The notes under the pieces: model-generated | The model's input: only the letters and a program-made list of their open reading frames with translations | Told to the model about the DNA's origin: nothing | The model's database searches: none | DNA from: Alternaria dauci | Taxonomy: Eukaryota; Ascomycota; Dothideomycetes; Pleosporales; Pleosporaceae | DNA: 64,000 nucleotides | Assembly (NCBI RefSeq): GCF_042100115.1 | Contig: NC_091276.1 | Coordinates: 1,798,001-1,862,000, forward strand | Direction of reading: 5' to 3' | Made by a program: the position numbers and the translations under genes | Shown here: positions 33,744 through 45,512 of the stretch, one piece after another | Position numbering within the stretch: the first letter of the stretch is position 1 | Layout: each line of letters opens with the position of its first letter

Positions 33744-36206
33744 CTATACGTTCGCTGCCGCTGCTGCCTGAGGTCCATATCCGACTTGTGGGTATGGCTC
33801 GCCAGGTGCCATGAAGTTTGTCTTTGGGTTATTCTGAGCTTTCGCCGCTGAGCAACGGGCCATTGTTGGTGAGCTGTGCAGTCATTAGCATGATGTAACA
33901 AAATGGAGGGAGGATGTCAATGCGACTTACTTTCTCGAGATGACATCTGTGAAGAAGAAGTTCTCAATGGGGTTCTTCAGTGCTTGACCAGTCGCTTGTG
34001 CACCCTGGTTCTGGTCTACTAGCTGAACCTTGCTCAAGCTAGGCAGCGATGCGGGCTCAACAAGGTCGTATCTTCTGAGAGCAGGCGAGATCTCCTCCAT
34101 GCGGTCTCGGAGTTGCTCAACATCGTCGTAGGGCAGCTCAGCACCGAGATACTCTGATGCTGCTCGCACGATCTTCCAGTCTTCTCTTGAAGCGCCAGGG
34201 AGGCCGACAGCAGCACGAGTCATTTGTACGCGACCCTCAGTGTTGACGTATGTGACCGACTTCTCAGTGTATGCGGCACCAGGCAAGACGACGTCGGCGA
34301 ACTGTGCGCCACGGTCGCCGTGGTGACCTTGGTAGACAACAAAGGCATCCTTGGGGATGTCGGCCTCGTTGATCTCATCCGCACCCATGAGCCAGACGAA
34401 CTTGGCCTTGGTCTGGGCAACCTCGGACGATGGAACAGTGAAGCCAACCTCGTAAGCACCAGTCCGGGAAGCAGTTCGCTGCAAGATGTTGAAGCCGTTC
34501 CACTCCTCAGTCTGGAACTTGTCCTTGTTCTTCTCGACGAAAGATCCAACCTGCTCGTAGATAGACTTGGCGTCAGGGTGTTCTGTGACACCGCTGCCGA
34601 CAATGATCATGGGCTTCTTGGCATTGGCCAATTTCTTTCCAAACTCTCCGGAAAGAGCGCTCTTGAGGTCGTTGGCATTGCTTCCAAGCTTCTCGTATTC
34701 GAAGGTGCTCTGGAAGTCCTCGCCAACGTAGCCAATCTCAAGGTCTGTTCTCAGCCATTGCTTCCTGATGCGGGCGTTGAGGACAGCAGCCTCCCATCGG
34801 GGATTGGAACCAATGAGGAGGATGTAGTCAGCATCTTCAACGCCGTAGATCTTGGAATTGAAGGCGTAGTTTGACCTGACATCGATACCGTGCGCAATGG
34901 GCTCGCTGCCACCGGGCTGGTCGAGAGCCAGGTTGTCTGAGCCGAGCTTGTTGGCAAGATCCTTCATGGCGACCAGCGCTTCGGTCTCGACAAGGTGGCC
35001 AGCTACAACCTTGAACTCGTTACCCTTGGGCGCGATCTTCTTGTATGCGTTGCCAATCTCGACGAGCGCCTGCTCCCAGGTCGCGGGCTGGAACTGGTCG
35101 TCAACGCGGACGAGTGGGTTGACCAGGCGCTGTGTGCTGAGAGCATCGCAGGCGAAACGGGTCTTGTCGTTGATCCATTCCTCGTTGATGTCGTCGTTGA
35201 GGCGGGGGAGAACTCGCATAACCTGGATACCACGGGAATCGATGCGGATGTTGGAACCCAAGCCGTCGAGAACATCGATGGACTCAGTCTTGTACAGTTC
35301 CCATGGGCGGGCCTTGAAAGCGTAGGGCTTGGAGGTGAGAGCACCGACGGGGCAGAGATCGATGACGTTTCCAGACAGCTCGGTGTCAAGGGCGGTTTCG
35401 AGGTATGTGCCGATTTCTAGGTTGTTGCCACGGCCGAAGGATCCAAACTCGGGAGCACCAGCGATATCGTTGGAGAAACGGACACAGCGTGTGCAGTGAA
35501 TGCACCTGTTCATGGAAGTCTACTTTTGTAAGCATGCTTCTTGGGACGAGAGAGCTTGTAAGAGGCTACCTTGACCAACGGGCCAACGTTCTTGTCCTCG
35601 ACCGCACGCTTTCCCTCGAGCTCGTGGAAGCGTCCACGGTCGGCACCGTATCTCATTGACTGGTCTTGGAGATCGCACTCGCCTCCCTGGTCGCAAATGG
35701 GACAATCGAGAGGGTGGTTGGCAAGCAGAAACTCCATGACACCCTCACGCGCCTTGTGGACGAGAGGCGAGTCGGTCTTGACAACCATGCCGGGCTGTAC
35801 GGGCCATGCGCAGGAGGCGACGGGCTTGGGCGCCCGCTCTACCTCGACCAGGCACATACGACATGATCCGGCAATCATCAACTTCTCGTGGTAGCAGTAT
35901 CGGGGGACGGTAACTCCGGCCTGGTCGCAGGCTTGGATGAGGGACGAGCCGGCTGTAGGAGCGCGTTAGAACTGTCTGTGCCGTCACCAGGGGATCCGTG
36001 CCGGCCTCGTACCTTCGACTGATACCTTCTTTCCATCTGCGGAACCCGTTAGCATACCTCGCCGCCCGCAATGGGGAGCGGCACAAACCGATGGTGAGCT
36101 CAATGTCTGCTGGGCGGCGGGCCGAGGCACTCAAGGCCCGGCTGCCATTGAGGGCTGCGCGGAAGGCAGGCCTCTTGAGCGACCGGATCATCTGTTGCCG
36201 CAGCAT
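33744..36206 (-). CDS. NUO78: NADH:ubiquinone oxidoreductase 75/78 kDa subunit, mitochondrial (NDUFS1)
   Basis: This is the largest subunit of the complex I peripheral arm and carries three Fe-S clusters (N1b, N4, N5). Minus-strand exons 36206-36089, 36036-36013, 35952-35570, 35519-33931 and 33873-33744 give 747 residues. An Arg-rich mitochondrial presequence ([15 protein letters not shown]) is followed by the 2Fe-2S ferredoxin domain ([20 protein letters not shown]). The His/Cys cluster region ([18 protein letters not shown]) and [16 protein letters not shown] come next. The molybdopterin-oxidoreductase-like domain fills the rest. The last intron restores the fungal C-terminus ([12 protein letters not shown]). 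Exon 2 is only 24 nt. An in-frame ATG at 36254 would lengthen the presequence by 16 residues. Confidence 0.96.
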
Positions 36207-37213
36207 TGTGAGGCTCTGAGCGATGGCGATGGACGTGTGGCTACGGAGCTTCAACTGACGTTCATGATGGGAGCGCTATGGCTTGGCGTTTGAATAATCC
36301 ACCCGTGATTGGCCAAAGCGCCGCCCGCGCCTTCCACAAAATTCTCGCCGCCCGCCCTCCGACCTTTTCTTCTTCACTCATCCTGGGCACAATTTATTGT
36401 AGGAAAGTTCGGCTCTCTACCTTGCTATCCTCTATTACGTGCCCTATAGCACGACTCACCGTGCGAGGTAGCTGGAGCAGACGAGGTTTTCTGATGATAT
36501 CTTGTTCCTTACCAACGTCGCTACATTATGATTGAAGAAGCTGCTTGCGTCTGGAGCTTGAGGTGCATGGGCAGCACATGGCAGGCTGGACGCTGCTATG
36601 CGGTAGAGAAGACATGCCTTTCGTCTAGGTAGCTCTTGCTGAAGAATCCTCCGGGCGCAATCTCTGGATGTGTGACACCTCTTGAGCTGTTGAATTCTCG
36701 ATTGTCAATTCTCGATGCTCCGTCTGGGGCGGTGTGTATGTGCAGCAGAGCTTTTCTAGTTTACTAAGCCTGCACTCTGGCAGTGATACAACGACCCATC
36801 TTTCACAGCAGCCTGGAGCGACATCACTACGGCCAAGCCGAGTGAAATTGGCCCTCCGTGCGTCAAACAGGCTGATCAGGCCCGTTCAGAGATGCGGCTC
36901 TGCTGTTGTTACGCTTACGCCGGGTCACCGCGGCCACTGTGTGCGGGGAACCCAATCTACTCATCTCACTTCTTGACATTCACGAATATTCACAATCAGC
37001 ATGCTTGTTTCTAGTCGATCAGAGACTTTTGAATTTATTCAAACCCTCAAGGGTCTGCTATAACAAATCTACAAACTACACCAGGCTCATGTTTGACTGG
37101 CCCATCTAGTTCATGCGCCACACCGAGAAGCAATATGTCCAGCCTCGTCGGGCGGCTCCCGAACGCCATGGCAGATTAATCCGCTCTAAAATATAAACAG
37201 TCGTAATCGTCGC
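36207..37213. other. intergenic between NDUFS1 start and desaturase 3' end
   Basis: About 1 kb with the NDUFS1 promoter and the desaturase 3' flank. I see no gene, RNA or repeat. Confidence 0.5.
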
Positions 37214-38680
37214 TTACTCGTTGTCGCTCTCAGGGCCGACCTCCATCTTCGCAGCCTTCTTGGCTCCGGGAGCATCGAGCTTCTGGGGTGGCGTACCGAG
37301 ACCATTGTGGTTGCGGAAGAATAGCACACCCTTGCCCTCGCCCTCGGCACCGACGCTGGGTTCGACCCACTGGCACCAGCGTGCGCTCTTCCACAAAGCC
37401 TTCAGGAAACCGACGGTGCCATCCTTGGTGTCAGAGCGGTAGTGACGGCCCATAACAGGCTTGATGGCCTCGGTGGCCTCGTCGGCGTGGTAGAAGGGGA
37501 TGGTGGAGATGTAGTGGTGAAGAACGTGGGTCTCGACGATACCGTGGAGGAGATGACGTCCGATGAAGCCAAATTCGCGGTCAATGGTAGCAGCGGCACC
37601 GCGAGTGTAGGTCCAGGTGTCGGCGTCGTAGTGGGGGAGGGTGGGGTCGGTGTGCTGCAAGAAGGTGATCATGACGAGCCAGTGGTTGACCCAGAGGTAG
37701 GGGAGGATGTACCAGACGAGCAGGTTGTTGAAGCCGTAGGTCTTGCCGATGGCGGTGAGAGCAGCGATCGTGATACCGATACCGAGGTCGGAGAGCAGGA
37801 TGAGGTGCTCGTCGCGCTTCTCGTACAAGGGGCTGGCGGGGTTGAAGTGGTTGACACCACCGAAGACGCCGTTGGTCTTGCCCTTGCCCTTGCCCTCGAT
37901 CTGGCGATCGTGGTTGTTGTGGCCGGTGACGTTGGCGATGAGGTACATGGGCCATCCACCGAGCTGCTGGACGATGGAGTGGAGCAGAGTGTAGATGGGA
38001 GTCTCTTCAGCCAGCTCAGAGATCTCGTGGACCGCCTTGCCGACACGGGTAGCGTATACCTCGCGAGTCTTGGGAACAAAGACCATGTCGCGCTCCATGT
38101 GGCCGGTGGCCTTGTGGTGCTTGCCGTGAGAGATCTTCCACGAGAAGTAGGGGACAAGGAGAGCGGAGTGGCAGAACCAGCCGACCGTGTCGTTGATCAC
38201 CTTGGAGGGTGAGAATGCCTGGTGGCCGCACTCGTGGGCCATGACCCACAGACCAGTGCCGAAGAAGCCCTGCAGGACAGTGTATGCAGCCCAGAGCATG
38301 GTGCGGAGGGGCATAGAGGGGACTGTCTCGGGGGTCACGTAGTTGTGGAACACGTAGAAGGTAGCGGCGAGCGAGGCGATGTCGCGGGCGACGTAGCCCA
38401 GACCACGAATGGCGGAGCGCTCGAAGCAGTGCTTGGGAATGGCATCGCGCAGCTCCTTGATGGTGTAGTCGGGGATCTCGAATTCGTTGCCGTACGTGTC
38501 GAGAAGCTTGCCAGTAGCCTTCTTGGTCTGGGGCTGCTCGTCCAGCGAGGACAGCGAGGTGTTGGAGGCTGAGCCGGCTGGCGAGTCAAACGGCGAGGCC
38601 GAGACGGAGTTGACAGCCGAGTCGGCTGTCTGGTTCCTCCTCATCGCAGGCTTCTGGGGGCGGGCAGTTGAGGTCGCCAT
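37214..38680 (-). CDS. delta-12 fatty acid desaturase (oleate to linoleate)
   Basis: This is an ER membrane di-iron desaturase that introduces the second double bond into oleoyl lipids. It is an intronless frame of 488 residues starting at the ATG at 38680 (MATSTARPQK). An earlier in-frame ATG at 38851 would add 57 low-complexity residues and is not preferred. The three histidine boxes are complete: HECGH (149-153), HGKHH (185-189) and HVLHH (385-389). Flanking sequence such as GLWVMAHECGHQAFSPSK, KISHGKHHKATGHMERD and ETHVLHHYIST is typical of ascomycete delta-12 enzymes rather than delta-9 (no cytochrome b5 domain) or delta-15. The Ser-rich N-terminus (about 1-60) is variable in the family. 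Absence of introns is normal for this group in some lineages. Confidence 0.93.
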   Translation of the reverse strand: MATSTARPQKPAMRRNQTADSAVNSVSASPFDSPAGSASNTSLSSLDEQPQTKKATGKLLDTYGNEFEIPDYTIKELRDAIPKHCFERSAIRGLGYVARDIASLAATFYVFHNYVTPETVPSMPLRTMLWAAYTVLQGFFGTGLWVMAHECGHQAFSPSKVINDTVGWFCHSALLVPYFSWKISHGKHHKATGHMERDMVFVPKTREVYATRVGKAVHEISELAEETPIYTLLHSIVQQLGGWPMYLIANVTGHNNHDRQIEGKGKGKTNGVFGGVNHFNPASPLYEKRDEHLILLSDLGIGITIAALTAIGKTYGFNNLLVWYILPYLWVNHWLVMITFLQHTDPTLPHYDADTWTYTRGAAATIDREFGFIGRHLLHGIVETHVLHHYISTIPFYHADEATEAIKPVMGRHYRSDTKDGTVGFLKALWKSARWCQWVEPSVGAEGEGKGVLFFRNHNGLGTPPQKLDAPGAKKAAKMEVGPESDNE

Positions 38681-41600
38681 GGTGGTGAAGAATTGAGGGG
38701 TGGTGGAGGGGGGAAAAGAGGGTTTGGGGGTGGGGAGCAAGCCTGAGCAGTTGCAGCACCAAAGGGCTTTCAACTGTTGAGATGCAGGGCAGGCTGCAGA
38801 CGTTGAGGGTGCCGGGAAGGGCAAGTGAGTGGGAGTCTCAGAGACGAGCAAGAGAGTAACTAGGTGAAGGAGGGCGAATTTTGAGCGGGACGGGTGGGAA
38901 TTTAAGCCAGCGAGTCCAAGGCGGTGTCAATTGGACTTTTGGGTATGCGCCAAAGTAGGAATGGGCAGTCTACGACCAGGGGCGTTCGAGAAGCCGTTCC
39001 GCCTCGACAATCAGACAGCTCCAGCTCAGCCCGCTAGCACGCTTTCTCTCTACTTTTGTACATCGCTCTCCACTCGGGGAAAAATTACACTGGCCATTGC
39101 AATCACTTGCCACCGCACTGGACACGTCCAGCACTGTCCTTGCGACGTGGAACACGCTTCCTCATCCACCGGCAGCATCCTATTTTTCAGTAGATCCCAC
39201 TCATCCGCTTACTTGGCGCTTAGCTAGGCACAAGGACGGCAACCAGACCGCTTGTTTGTGCCCATTATCACCCGCAGCCCAGCACCTCGCCTAGAGTTGG
39301 AGCCCGCAGGTGCCATGTAGCAGCCACCTTGCCGGGCTTCAACGAGGGGCGATAGCGTGATATGGCGCCGAATCAAACCCGACATGGCATTGCGCACAGC
39401 GAGCACTCTCCCCCGCCACCAGCAAAAGAAACGCGCACTCCACAGAGGCCCGCAATGGCTCGAAACCGTTGTGGGTGCACGTCGCAAAAAGTCGGAATGC
39501 CTCTCCAGGGTGGTGTGCCCCTCTGCTGCAGGGTCTGGCTTGGCGCGCCAGGCACCATTCAACCAGATTGATTCGCCGAAGACGACGCCGAGGCTGCTCC
39601 TTCACCTCGTGAACCCTCTCCGCACGCGAGGGGTCCTTTGGGACACCACGAGCTTCGCATTCCCTCTGATATTGCTGCCAGACGCCCGTATGTGGCATGT
39701 GAAGCCATGGTGGCTGTTTCACGCTCATCTGCAGCATCTGTCCAACCGTCGGCTTACATGCCCGGTCTATCGCTGTCCCAACAAACTTTCTACCGTCATC
39801 GCGCGTCTAGCTGCTGCCATCGATAGACCGCTTAGCGCCTTCGGTAAACGCTGCTCCATCTTATCGCTGCTACCACACGCTCGCAAGCCATACCGCAACG
39901 GTTTCGAGCGGGCGCTGGCTTGGCGGCTAGAGTATACCTTCGACTACGCTTTAACCTTCACATTTGGAATCTATGGTATCGTGTATGTTTCGACGACATT
40001 TACTGACTTCTTTCGACACTTCTTTTCGGCCCGTTACACGAGGACATCTCACTCCTCTCAGCCCAAGAGGATTTAGCATTTCAGTCTCATTTCACGCGTA
40101 TTTACTCTCCGGTATTCCAATTGAGGAAAAAATCCGTCATTTCCTGTTTTCTGTCTTTCGAAAAACGTGGTTGCGCTGCAGCAACATGACCTGTGTAGTC
40201 GGGGACTTTCACATGTCAACCCCACTCCACCATTCACACACACCGGGAAGTGGATCACGGAAGATAAAGCGGAGGATCGCCCCTAAAGCCCGTTCAAACG
40301 CAGTATCGCGCCCCTCTGATCGATCTTGGAACTTGCAACCTTAATCTTAGCGCAAACTAGCATGCCACGGGGTAGATTTGGACAGTTTCTACCAGTAGCC
40401 AACTTCCCACTGCGAGCGGCGATCATATCAGGTGCACTCGAGCATGATCCGTACTGGAAACCGGTCTTTGAAGCTTCGGCAGTCTGAAAAAGTCTTTCAC
40501 ATGTGGCCGAGGTATTTGTTTCATACTGGGCATTTACGCCAATGGAGCGGAGCATCGCCCTCTTTCTTCACTGCCAAGAGGAAGCACAACATCCGCTCTC
40601 ACTGAGCCCCTAGCATCTTAACGCCCAGAATCAATAGGCGACTCCAATGAGAGTCGACACGGAAGTCCATTTTCTTTCTATTGCCTTGGTGTAACGGCCA
40701 ATTGGAGGGCCCATCCACGCTCTCTGCACTGCTCTGGCTGGGATCCTTGTCTGCGCACTTCGGGAGGACAATATACTTCTTTTCGCTATTTCTCCCATCT
40801 TCGGATTCAATCGCCCCGCGTTTGTCAGCCAAAACTTGGAGCTATGGATGCAAGGTCCCCCGACATTCTTATTCCAAGACTGCTGTAGTGACAGACTGGA
40901 AAACCATCGTGTACACCGTTGCGATACTCGAGCCAACAGCAATTGGGAGCGCACAATAGCACAGCCAACAAAATTGACGTGAGGTGGAGATACGCATTCA
41001 CAATAGTATGGCAGATGCTTATTTCAGCGGACCAGGATGTTGCAAGGCGTTTGCACGGCTCAGAAGACTCGGGGCATCCATGCCGTTCTTCAGTTGAAAG
41101 TTCAACCCTATGCTGCCCATAGCCATGGACTGCGGATAACTGGAGGTGACAAACAACAAGACGGAAAAAATTTGAGGCATGTCGATCGAAACACTTGTGT
41201 GCCTTGCTGCGCTCGACTCACCAAGAATGCTATAATGGTACAATCATCAGCCTGGAACTTCACACCGGTCCAGAGTCCTACTACGACCCTGACAATAACA
41301 GTTTGTCTAGCGGCAATGACCGTCACCAAGAATGTTGGGTAAAGCTTGTATCCTTGGTCGTCTTCATTATCCGACAGGAACCCCCTGGTGGAAAACATTT
41401 TTCAGAAGTCTGGTATCGCTAGGATGAGTATGCTGTTCAAGAAGTATTTTTATATCCATATTCTGCGTGGAGAACCATCCTCTGGACGTCCTCTTTCCAT
41501 CATTCTGTTTGCTAACAAGCTTCCCCATCCTACAACGACCAGATAACCTGTTCCACATCATTTTTCCTGCGAGTATACTTTCGCTGGTCGTTGCGACATA

Positions 41601-41964
41601 TCATGCGGCTCACACATGGGGCGTCCACGCTGGCCTTCGGAACAGACTAACTAGATGTTGTTGGTTCACCCCCATGGATACATGTAAGCGAAATTCCTTC
41701 ACACATTGGCCTTTGATTCGCGGAAAACGCCGACGGAGTTGCCGTGCGGCATGTTATCGGCTCGTCCTCCAGGGTAGGCCGGAACATAGCTCCATAAACG
41801 GAATATCCAAGTAATTCCCGCATGGCTTCAATCTGCTATGAAATTGCGGCGAGCATTCCTGTCACCTCTTAGACTTCCATAGCTTATGGACTAGTTGAAT
41901 ACCAGCCTCCATCCATACATTTCGATCGGGACTCAATCCTTCTGCAGCGCGTCGCCATCTCAAA
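38681..41964. other. 3.3-kb gene-poor region
   Basis: I find no gene that meets the standard of the others. The longest plus-strand frame (39357-40076, 239 codons) has no domain and no conserved-looking residue pattern. On the minus strand, 41108-41398 has a hydrophobic stretch with FQADDCTIIAFLV that weakly recalls fungal rhodopsin-like (Pth11-related) membrane proteins. It has no continuing exons, so at best it is a relic. The desaturase promoter must lie at the left end. No tRNA, tandem repeat or inverted-repeat copy was seen. Confidence 0.5.
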
Positions 41965-43803
41965 ATGCATAGTGTTGTGGCGCTGTCGTTGTGGCTCTGC
42001 GCATCTGGGTTGTCCCTGGCCATACCGAACATAAATTCTTTCGAGGATGTCGAGACGGAAAATGGGCGTATCACAGGCCATCGTTCCCAAGAGGCAAACG
42101 AGGTCTGGGAATATTTGGGTATTCCATACGCGCAACCGCCGCTCGGGAAATTGCGATTCGCTGCACCCCAGAAGTACAAGGGCAACGGAACATACGCTGC
42201 AACCCGTTTCGTAAGTATTTGCCAGACATTACCATTCTATCGAGTGACAGGTGGCTAAACATCGATACAGGGATAGTAGGCGCTTCGCATAGTAACCCTG
42301 GTTGTCATTGAGCTAACGATCCGTACACAGTGACTGCCCACAAACAGCTGCCACCCAGCCTGCATTTCCTGGTTTCACTGATCAAGCGTTGGATATACTC
42401 AGTGCCGGTATGGAAAACTTTGCTTCCTACTTCAGACTGGCCTAACATCCTGTAGTATGTGACTATCCATTCATGATCAATCTACGATTAGATACTTATT
42501 TTGCACTCCCTTTCTAGTTTACCGCTGGTGCAGGGACATCTCGAAGTGAAGACTGTCTGACTTTGAACATATGGTCAAAGCCAACGGCAAAATCGGTTGA
42601 GGCAAAGAAGCCTGTTCTCGTCCTATTCCATGGAGGCCGTAAGTCATCTACCGCCCACTGATATACCCATATCCACTTGCTCACTCTACAGGTTTTGCTG
42701 GAGGCAATACGAACACACCATTCGCTAAAGGCCAATACCTTGCCAAAAATGAGGACATCGTGGTCGTCTCGGTCAACTACCGCCTGAACGTGTTCGGTTT
42801 CCCTGGAGCACCAAACGTAGACACCAATCTTGGACTGCGCGATCAACGTCTCGCGGTAGAATGGCTTCAAAAGAACGTTGCAGCGTTCGGTGGAGATGCG
42901 AAGAAAATCGTCATCGCTGGCCAATCCTCCGGCGGTGCGGCCGTTGACTGGTGGTCCTATGCTTACCAGAAGAACCCTATCGTCCACGGCCTCATGTCTA
43001 CATCAGGGAATACATTCAGCTTCCCCATGAACTCACCAGAACGGCAACAGTCGAACTGGGACAACCTCACCTCTCTAGTCGGCTGTGGCTCTTCGAACGA
43101 CATACTAGCCTGCATGCGCCGTCAACCCTGGGAGACAATCTCAAGAGCTGTGACCAGGATTGCTCCTAGCCCAGGTGGCAGCCCCGTCCGTTCAACACCA
43201 CCTTTCTACCCCCTAGTTGACAACGAGACGGTTTTCGGTGACTACCTTTCTCTCTCAGCATCTGGCAGCTTCGCCAAATTACCTTATTTCCACGGCCACA
43301 ATGATCATGAACAGGGTTACTATGTAATCCCAGCTTTTGCCCAAGGTCGAAACGTTACAGAGCAGCAGGCTAGTCAGTTCCTCCTCGAGTCCTTTGTTTG
43401 TCCCATCTCCCACGAAGCTAGAGCACGTGTTGATGCCGGCGTTCCCACATGGATTTACCGGTACTATGGCGACTGGGACAACACACGTCTGTACCCTACG
43501 TCCGGTGCATATCATGGAACCGAGCTCCATATGATCCTTGGGGGTTCTGCAGATGCTAGTGGACTTCCTGAGACTCAAGCTCAGATTGATGCTGTCAGAC
43601 TCGTGCAGCGCGCTGTTGCGGCTTTCACTGAGGATCCGAGGGAAGGTCTGACCAAGTTGGGGTGGCCGGTTTTCGACCCAGAGAAGAAGAGTTGGGGTGA
43701 GATTGCTGTGGGTAACGAAGCTAAGGTGACATTTGCGAAGCCTGGGAAATATGATGCGCAGTGCGGTAACATTACTCTCGGGGCTTTGCAGGGAATGTCG
43801 TAA
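41965..43803 (+). CDS. secreted type-B carboxylesterase/lipase, reading frame disrupted near exon 2
   Basis: This is an alpha/beta-hydrolase of the carboxylesterase type B family. A signal peptide (MHSVVALSLWLCASGLSLA) is followed by WEYLGIPYAQPPLGKLRF. The oxyanion segment is LVLFHGGR, the nucleophile Ser lies in GQSSGGAAVD (GESAGG in most relatives), an acid residue is in HNDHEQGYY and the His in AYHGTELHM. Exons 3 and 4 (42518-42638, 42692-43803) join cleanly. Exon 2 (42331-42407) in the frame that encodes the conserved DCPQTAATQPAFPGF cannot be joined in phase to exon 1 (41965-42210) or to exon 3 with the available GT-AG sites. Ending exon 1 at 42214 gives an open 519-residue product, but exon 2 is then read out of its conserved frame. 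The gene may be decaying, or the sequence may contain small errors. Confidence 0.8.
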
Positions 43804-44379
43804 GAAGCAGAGAAGATTCGTTAGCGTGTTCGACCGGGCTGAGTAGTTGTAGTGTATATTTTGCCTTCAATACGTGTATATCATGGGGGAGCCAGCTGTA
43901 CAGTATCCGAAGCCTGCCTTTCGTGGCGCGTGGAAGAAGGGCCCATAAATGTACGCCACCAATATGATCTAGTGTGAACAGAGTGGGGGGAGTGGGTGCA
44001 CGCTGGCTGCGCGTCTACATCTCACTCGCGAGTACGTGACCTCACCCTTCCAGCCTTCACACATTTTCTGTAATGTCGTTCTATCTGGGTACAAGCCTTG
44101 ATCCTGCCTTGCGTAGAACTTCGTCTTGCGGCAGTCCAGGTCCATGCACGAACGCCTAATATCGCGCGAGCCTGTTCTTCTACTTCACATTGTCGTCATC
44201 AAGTGCGCCTAGACTCTTTCTATCTTGGTTGGCACATGTGAATATGTCTTCAAGATACATATATACCGGTGCGACGTAACCTTCCCAAACATCATTCAGG
44301 CGCGACGAGCGTAGATCATCACCTACTTCTACAGAACCATCGATTATCTCGAAAGAACGACACTTCATCGTAGCCCGAT
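43804..44379. other. intergenic between esterase and membrane-protein genes
   Basis: 576 bp holding the esterase 3' flank and the promoter of the following gene. No gene or repeat is seen. Confidence 0.5.
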
Positions 44380-45474
44380 ATGCATACAAACATGACTTCT
44401 ACTGTATCACCGCCACAAGCCATCCCCCCGAATACCATACCTTGGCCTTCCCTCTTTCTTGCCTTGGTTGCCTTCGCTTTAAACCCCATGACACAGCCTG
44501 CAGGCATGGCATGCGGCGCAGACGCAGACGTGGGTTTCCTATTAAAGAGCTCTCCCATCATGTGCATTCTCGACGCATTGCTGGCTCTCTACGATCTTCC
44601 CTATACATACTTCACTACAGACCGGGCCGAAAGATCATGGCAGACAGTACATACCGACATGATTCGGCGTCGATTCCACAGCGAAATATACGAGGGATTC
44701 AAGCACGCCAGACTAGCAGGATATCATGTCAATCGAACCGGCGAACAGGTCCTTCGCGTTTTGGTTTTTTTGCTCAATGTTTCGCAACTGATCAAGCTAT
44801 TTGGATATGGAGGTCTGGTCTGGACCAAGTTGATCGCTGCACTGTATCTCGGATCTTTCCTCGTCATCGAGGCGTTGGTCGTTTGGCCTGTGGCGACCAT
44901 GAGGGAAATCGAAGATGCTGAAAAGAACCCATCGGCTGCTAAAGAGCATACGTTCATCGCGCTGGCTGTTGTCTTTATGCTTTATTTTGCATCATCGGCA
45001 TTTAGGGATATCGCTGGACAGTCGGACCATACGCTACTGCATTGGAGTGGCATTGGGATCTTGGGCTTGGGGAGCATCTTGGTTGTGCCCGCCATGCTCT
45101 ACGCGATCAAGCATCAAGTGGCAGATACCAAAAGAGCGGTCAAGCATTCATGGATCTTTCTCCTGTTTGTTCCCGGGATTCCTGCTAGCCTCATTGTCGC
45201 TGGACGACACGTTCCAGAACGCACGCCAGCTATTGTGCTCGAGGTCACGTGTGCAGTAGTTTCTGGTGTATGGGGCGCAATTGCACTTTTGTATGCGAAT
45301 AAAACCACAAAAGTCGTCAGGCAAGATGGGAAAGAAGACCAGCGGAAAAAGGTAGAGCAGGTGTCGGCTTGGTATTTCTTTGTGCTCCACATAGTGACGG
45401 GTCTGTTGTACTACATGTTCAGTTATGACCATACAGGTACAACCAGGCCTGCATGGACAGAGTGGCTAGGATGA
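44380..45474 (+). CDS. multi-pass membrane protein of unknown function
   Basis: This is an intronless frame of 364 residues that I do not recognise. About eight or nine hydrophobic segments are visible, for example WPSLFLALVAFALNP (about 23-37), IMCILDALLALYDL (about 60-73), VLRVLVFLLNVSQLIKLFG, LIAALYLGSFLVIEALVV, FIALAVVFMLYFASSAF, IGILGLGSILVVPAMLYAI, IFLLFVPGIPASLIVAG and AWYFFVLHIVTGLLYYMF. The polar stretch after the second segment (TTDRAERSWQTVHTDMIRRR) is the largest loop. There is an N-glycosylation site (NRT) at about 117. Nothing points to transport, enzymatic or receptor function. An earlier ATG is absent in frame; the second Met (five residues in) is an alternative start. Confidence 0.75.
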   Translation: MHTNMTSTVSPPQAIPPNTIPWPSLFLALVAFALNPMTQPAGMACGADADVGFLLKSSPIMCILDALLALYDLPYTYFTTDRAERSWQTVHTDMIRRRFHSEIYEGFKHARLAGYHVNRTGEQVLRVLVFLLNVSQLIKLFGYGGLVWTKLIAALYLGSFLVIEALVVWPVATMREIEDAEKNPSAAKEHTFIALAVVFMLYFASSAFRDIAGQSDHTLLHWSGIGILGLGSILVVPAMLYAIKHQVADTKRAVKHSWIFLLFVPGIPASLIVAGRHVPERTPAIVLEVTCAVVSGVWGAIALLYANKTTKVVRQDGKEDQRKKVEQVSAWYFFVLHIVTGLLYYMFSYDHTGTTRPAWTEWLG

Positions 45475-45512
45475 TGACTGAACAATAGACTGTAGAGCCA
45501 TGGACTCTTAAA

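Noticed and set aside
37442..38212. 256-codon plus-strand frame antisense to the desaturase
   Set aside because: It is a shadow of the codon-biased desaturase gene, with a Val/Gly/Asp-rich translation and no domain.
39357..40076. 239-codon plus-strand frame in the gene-poor region
   Set aside because: No domain, no plausible splice extension, and a residue composition like random translation of GC-rich DNA.
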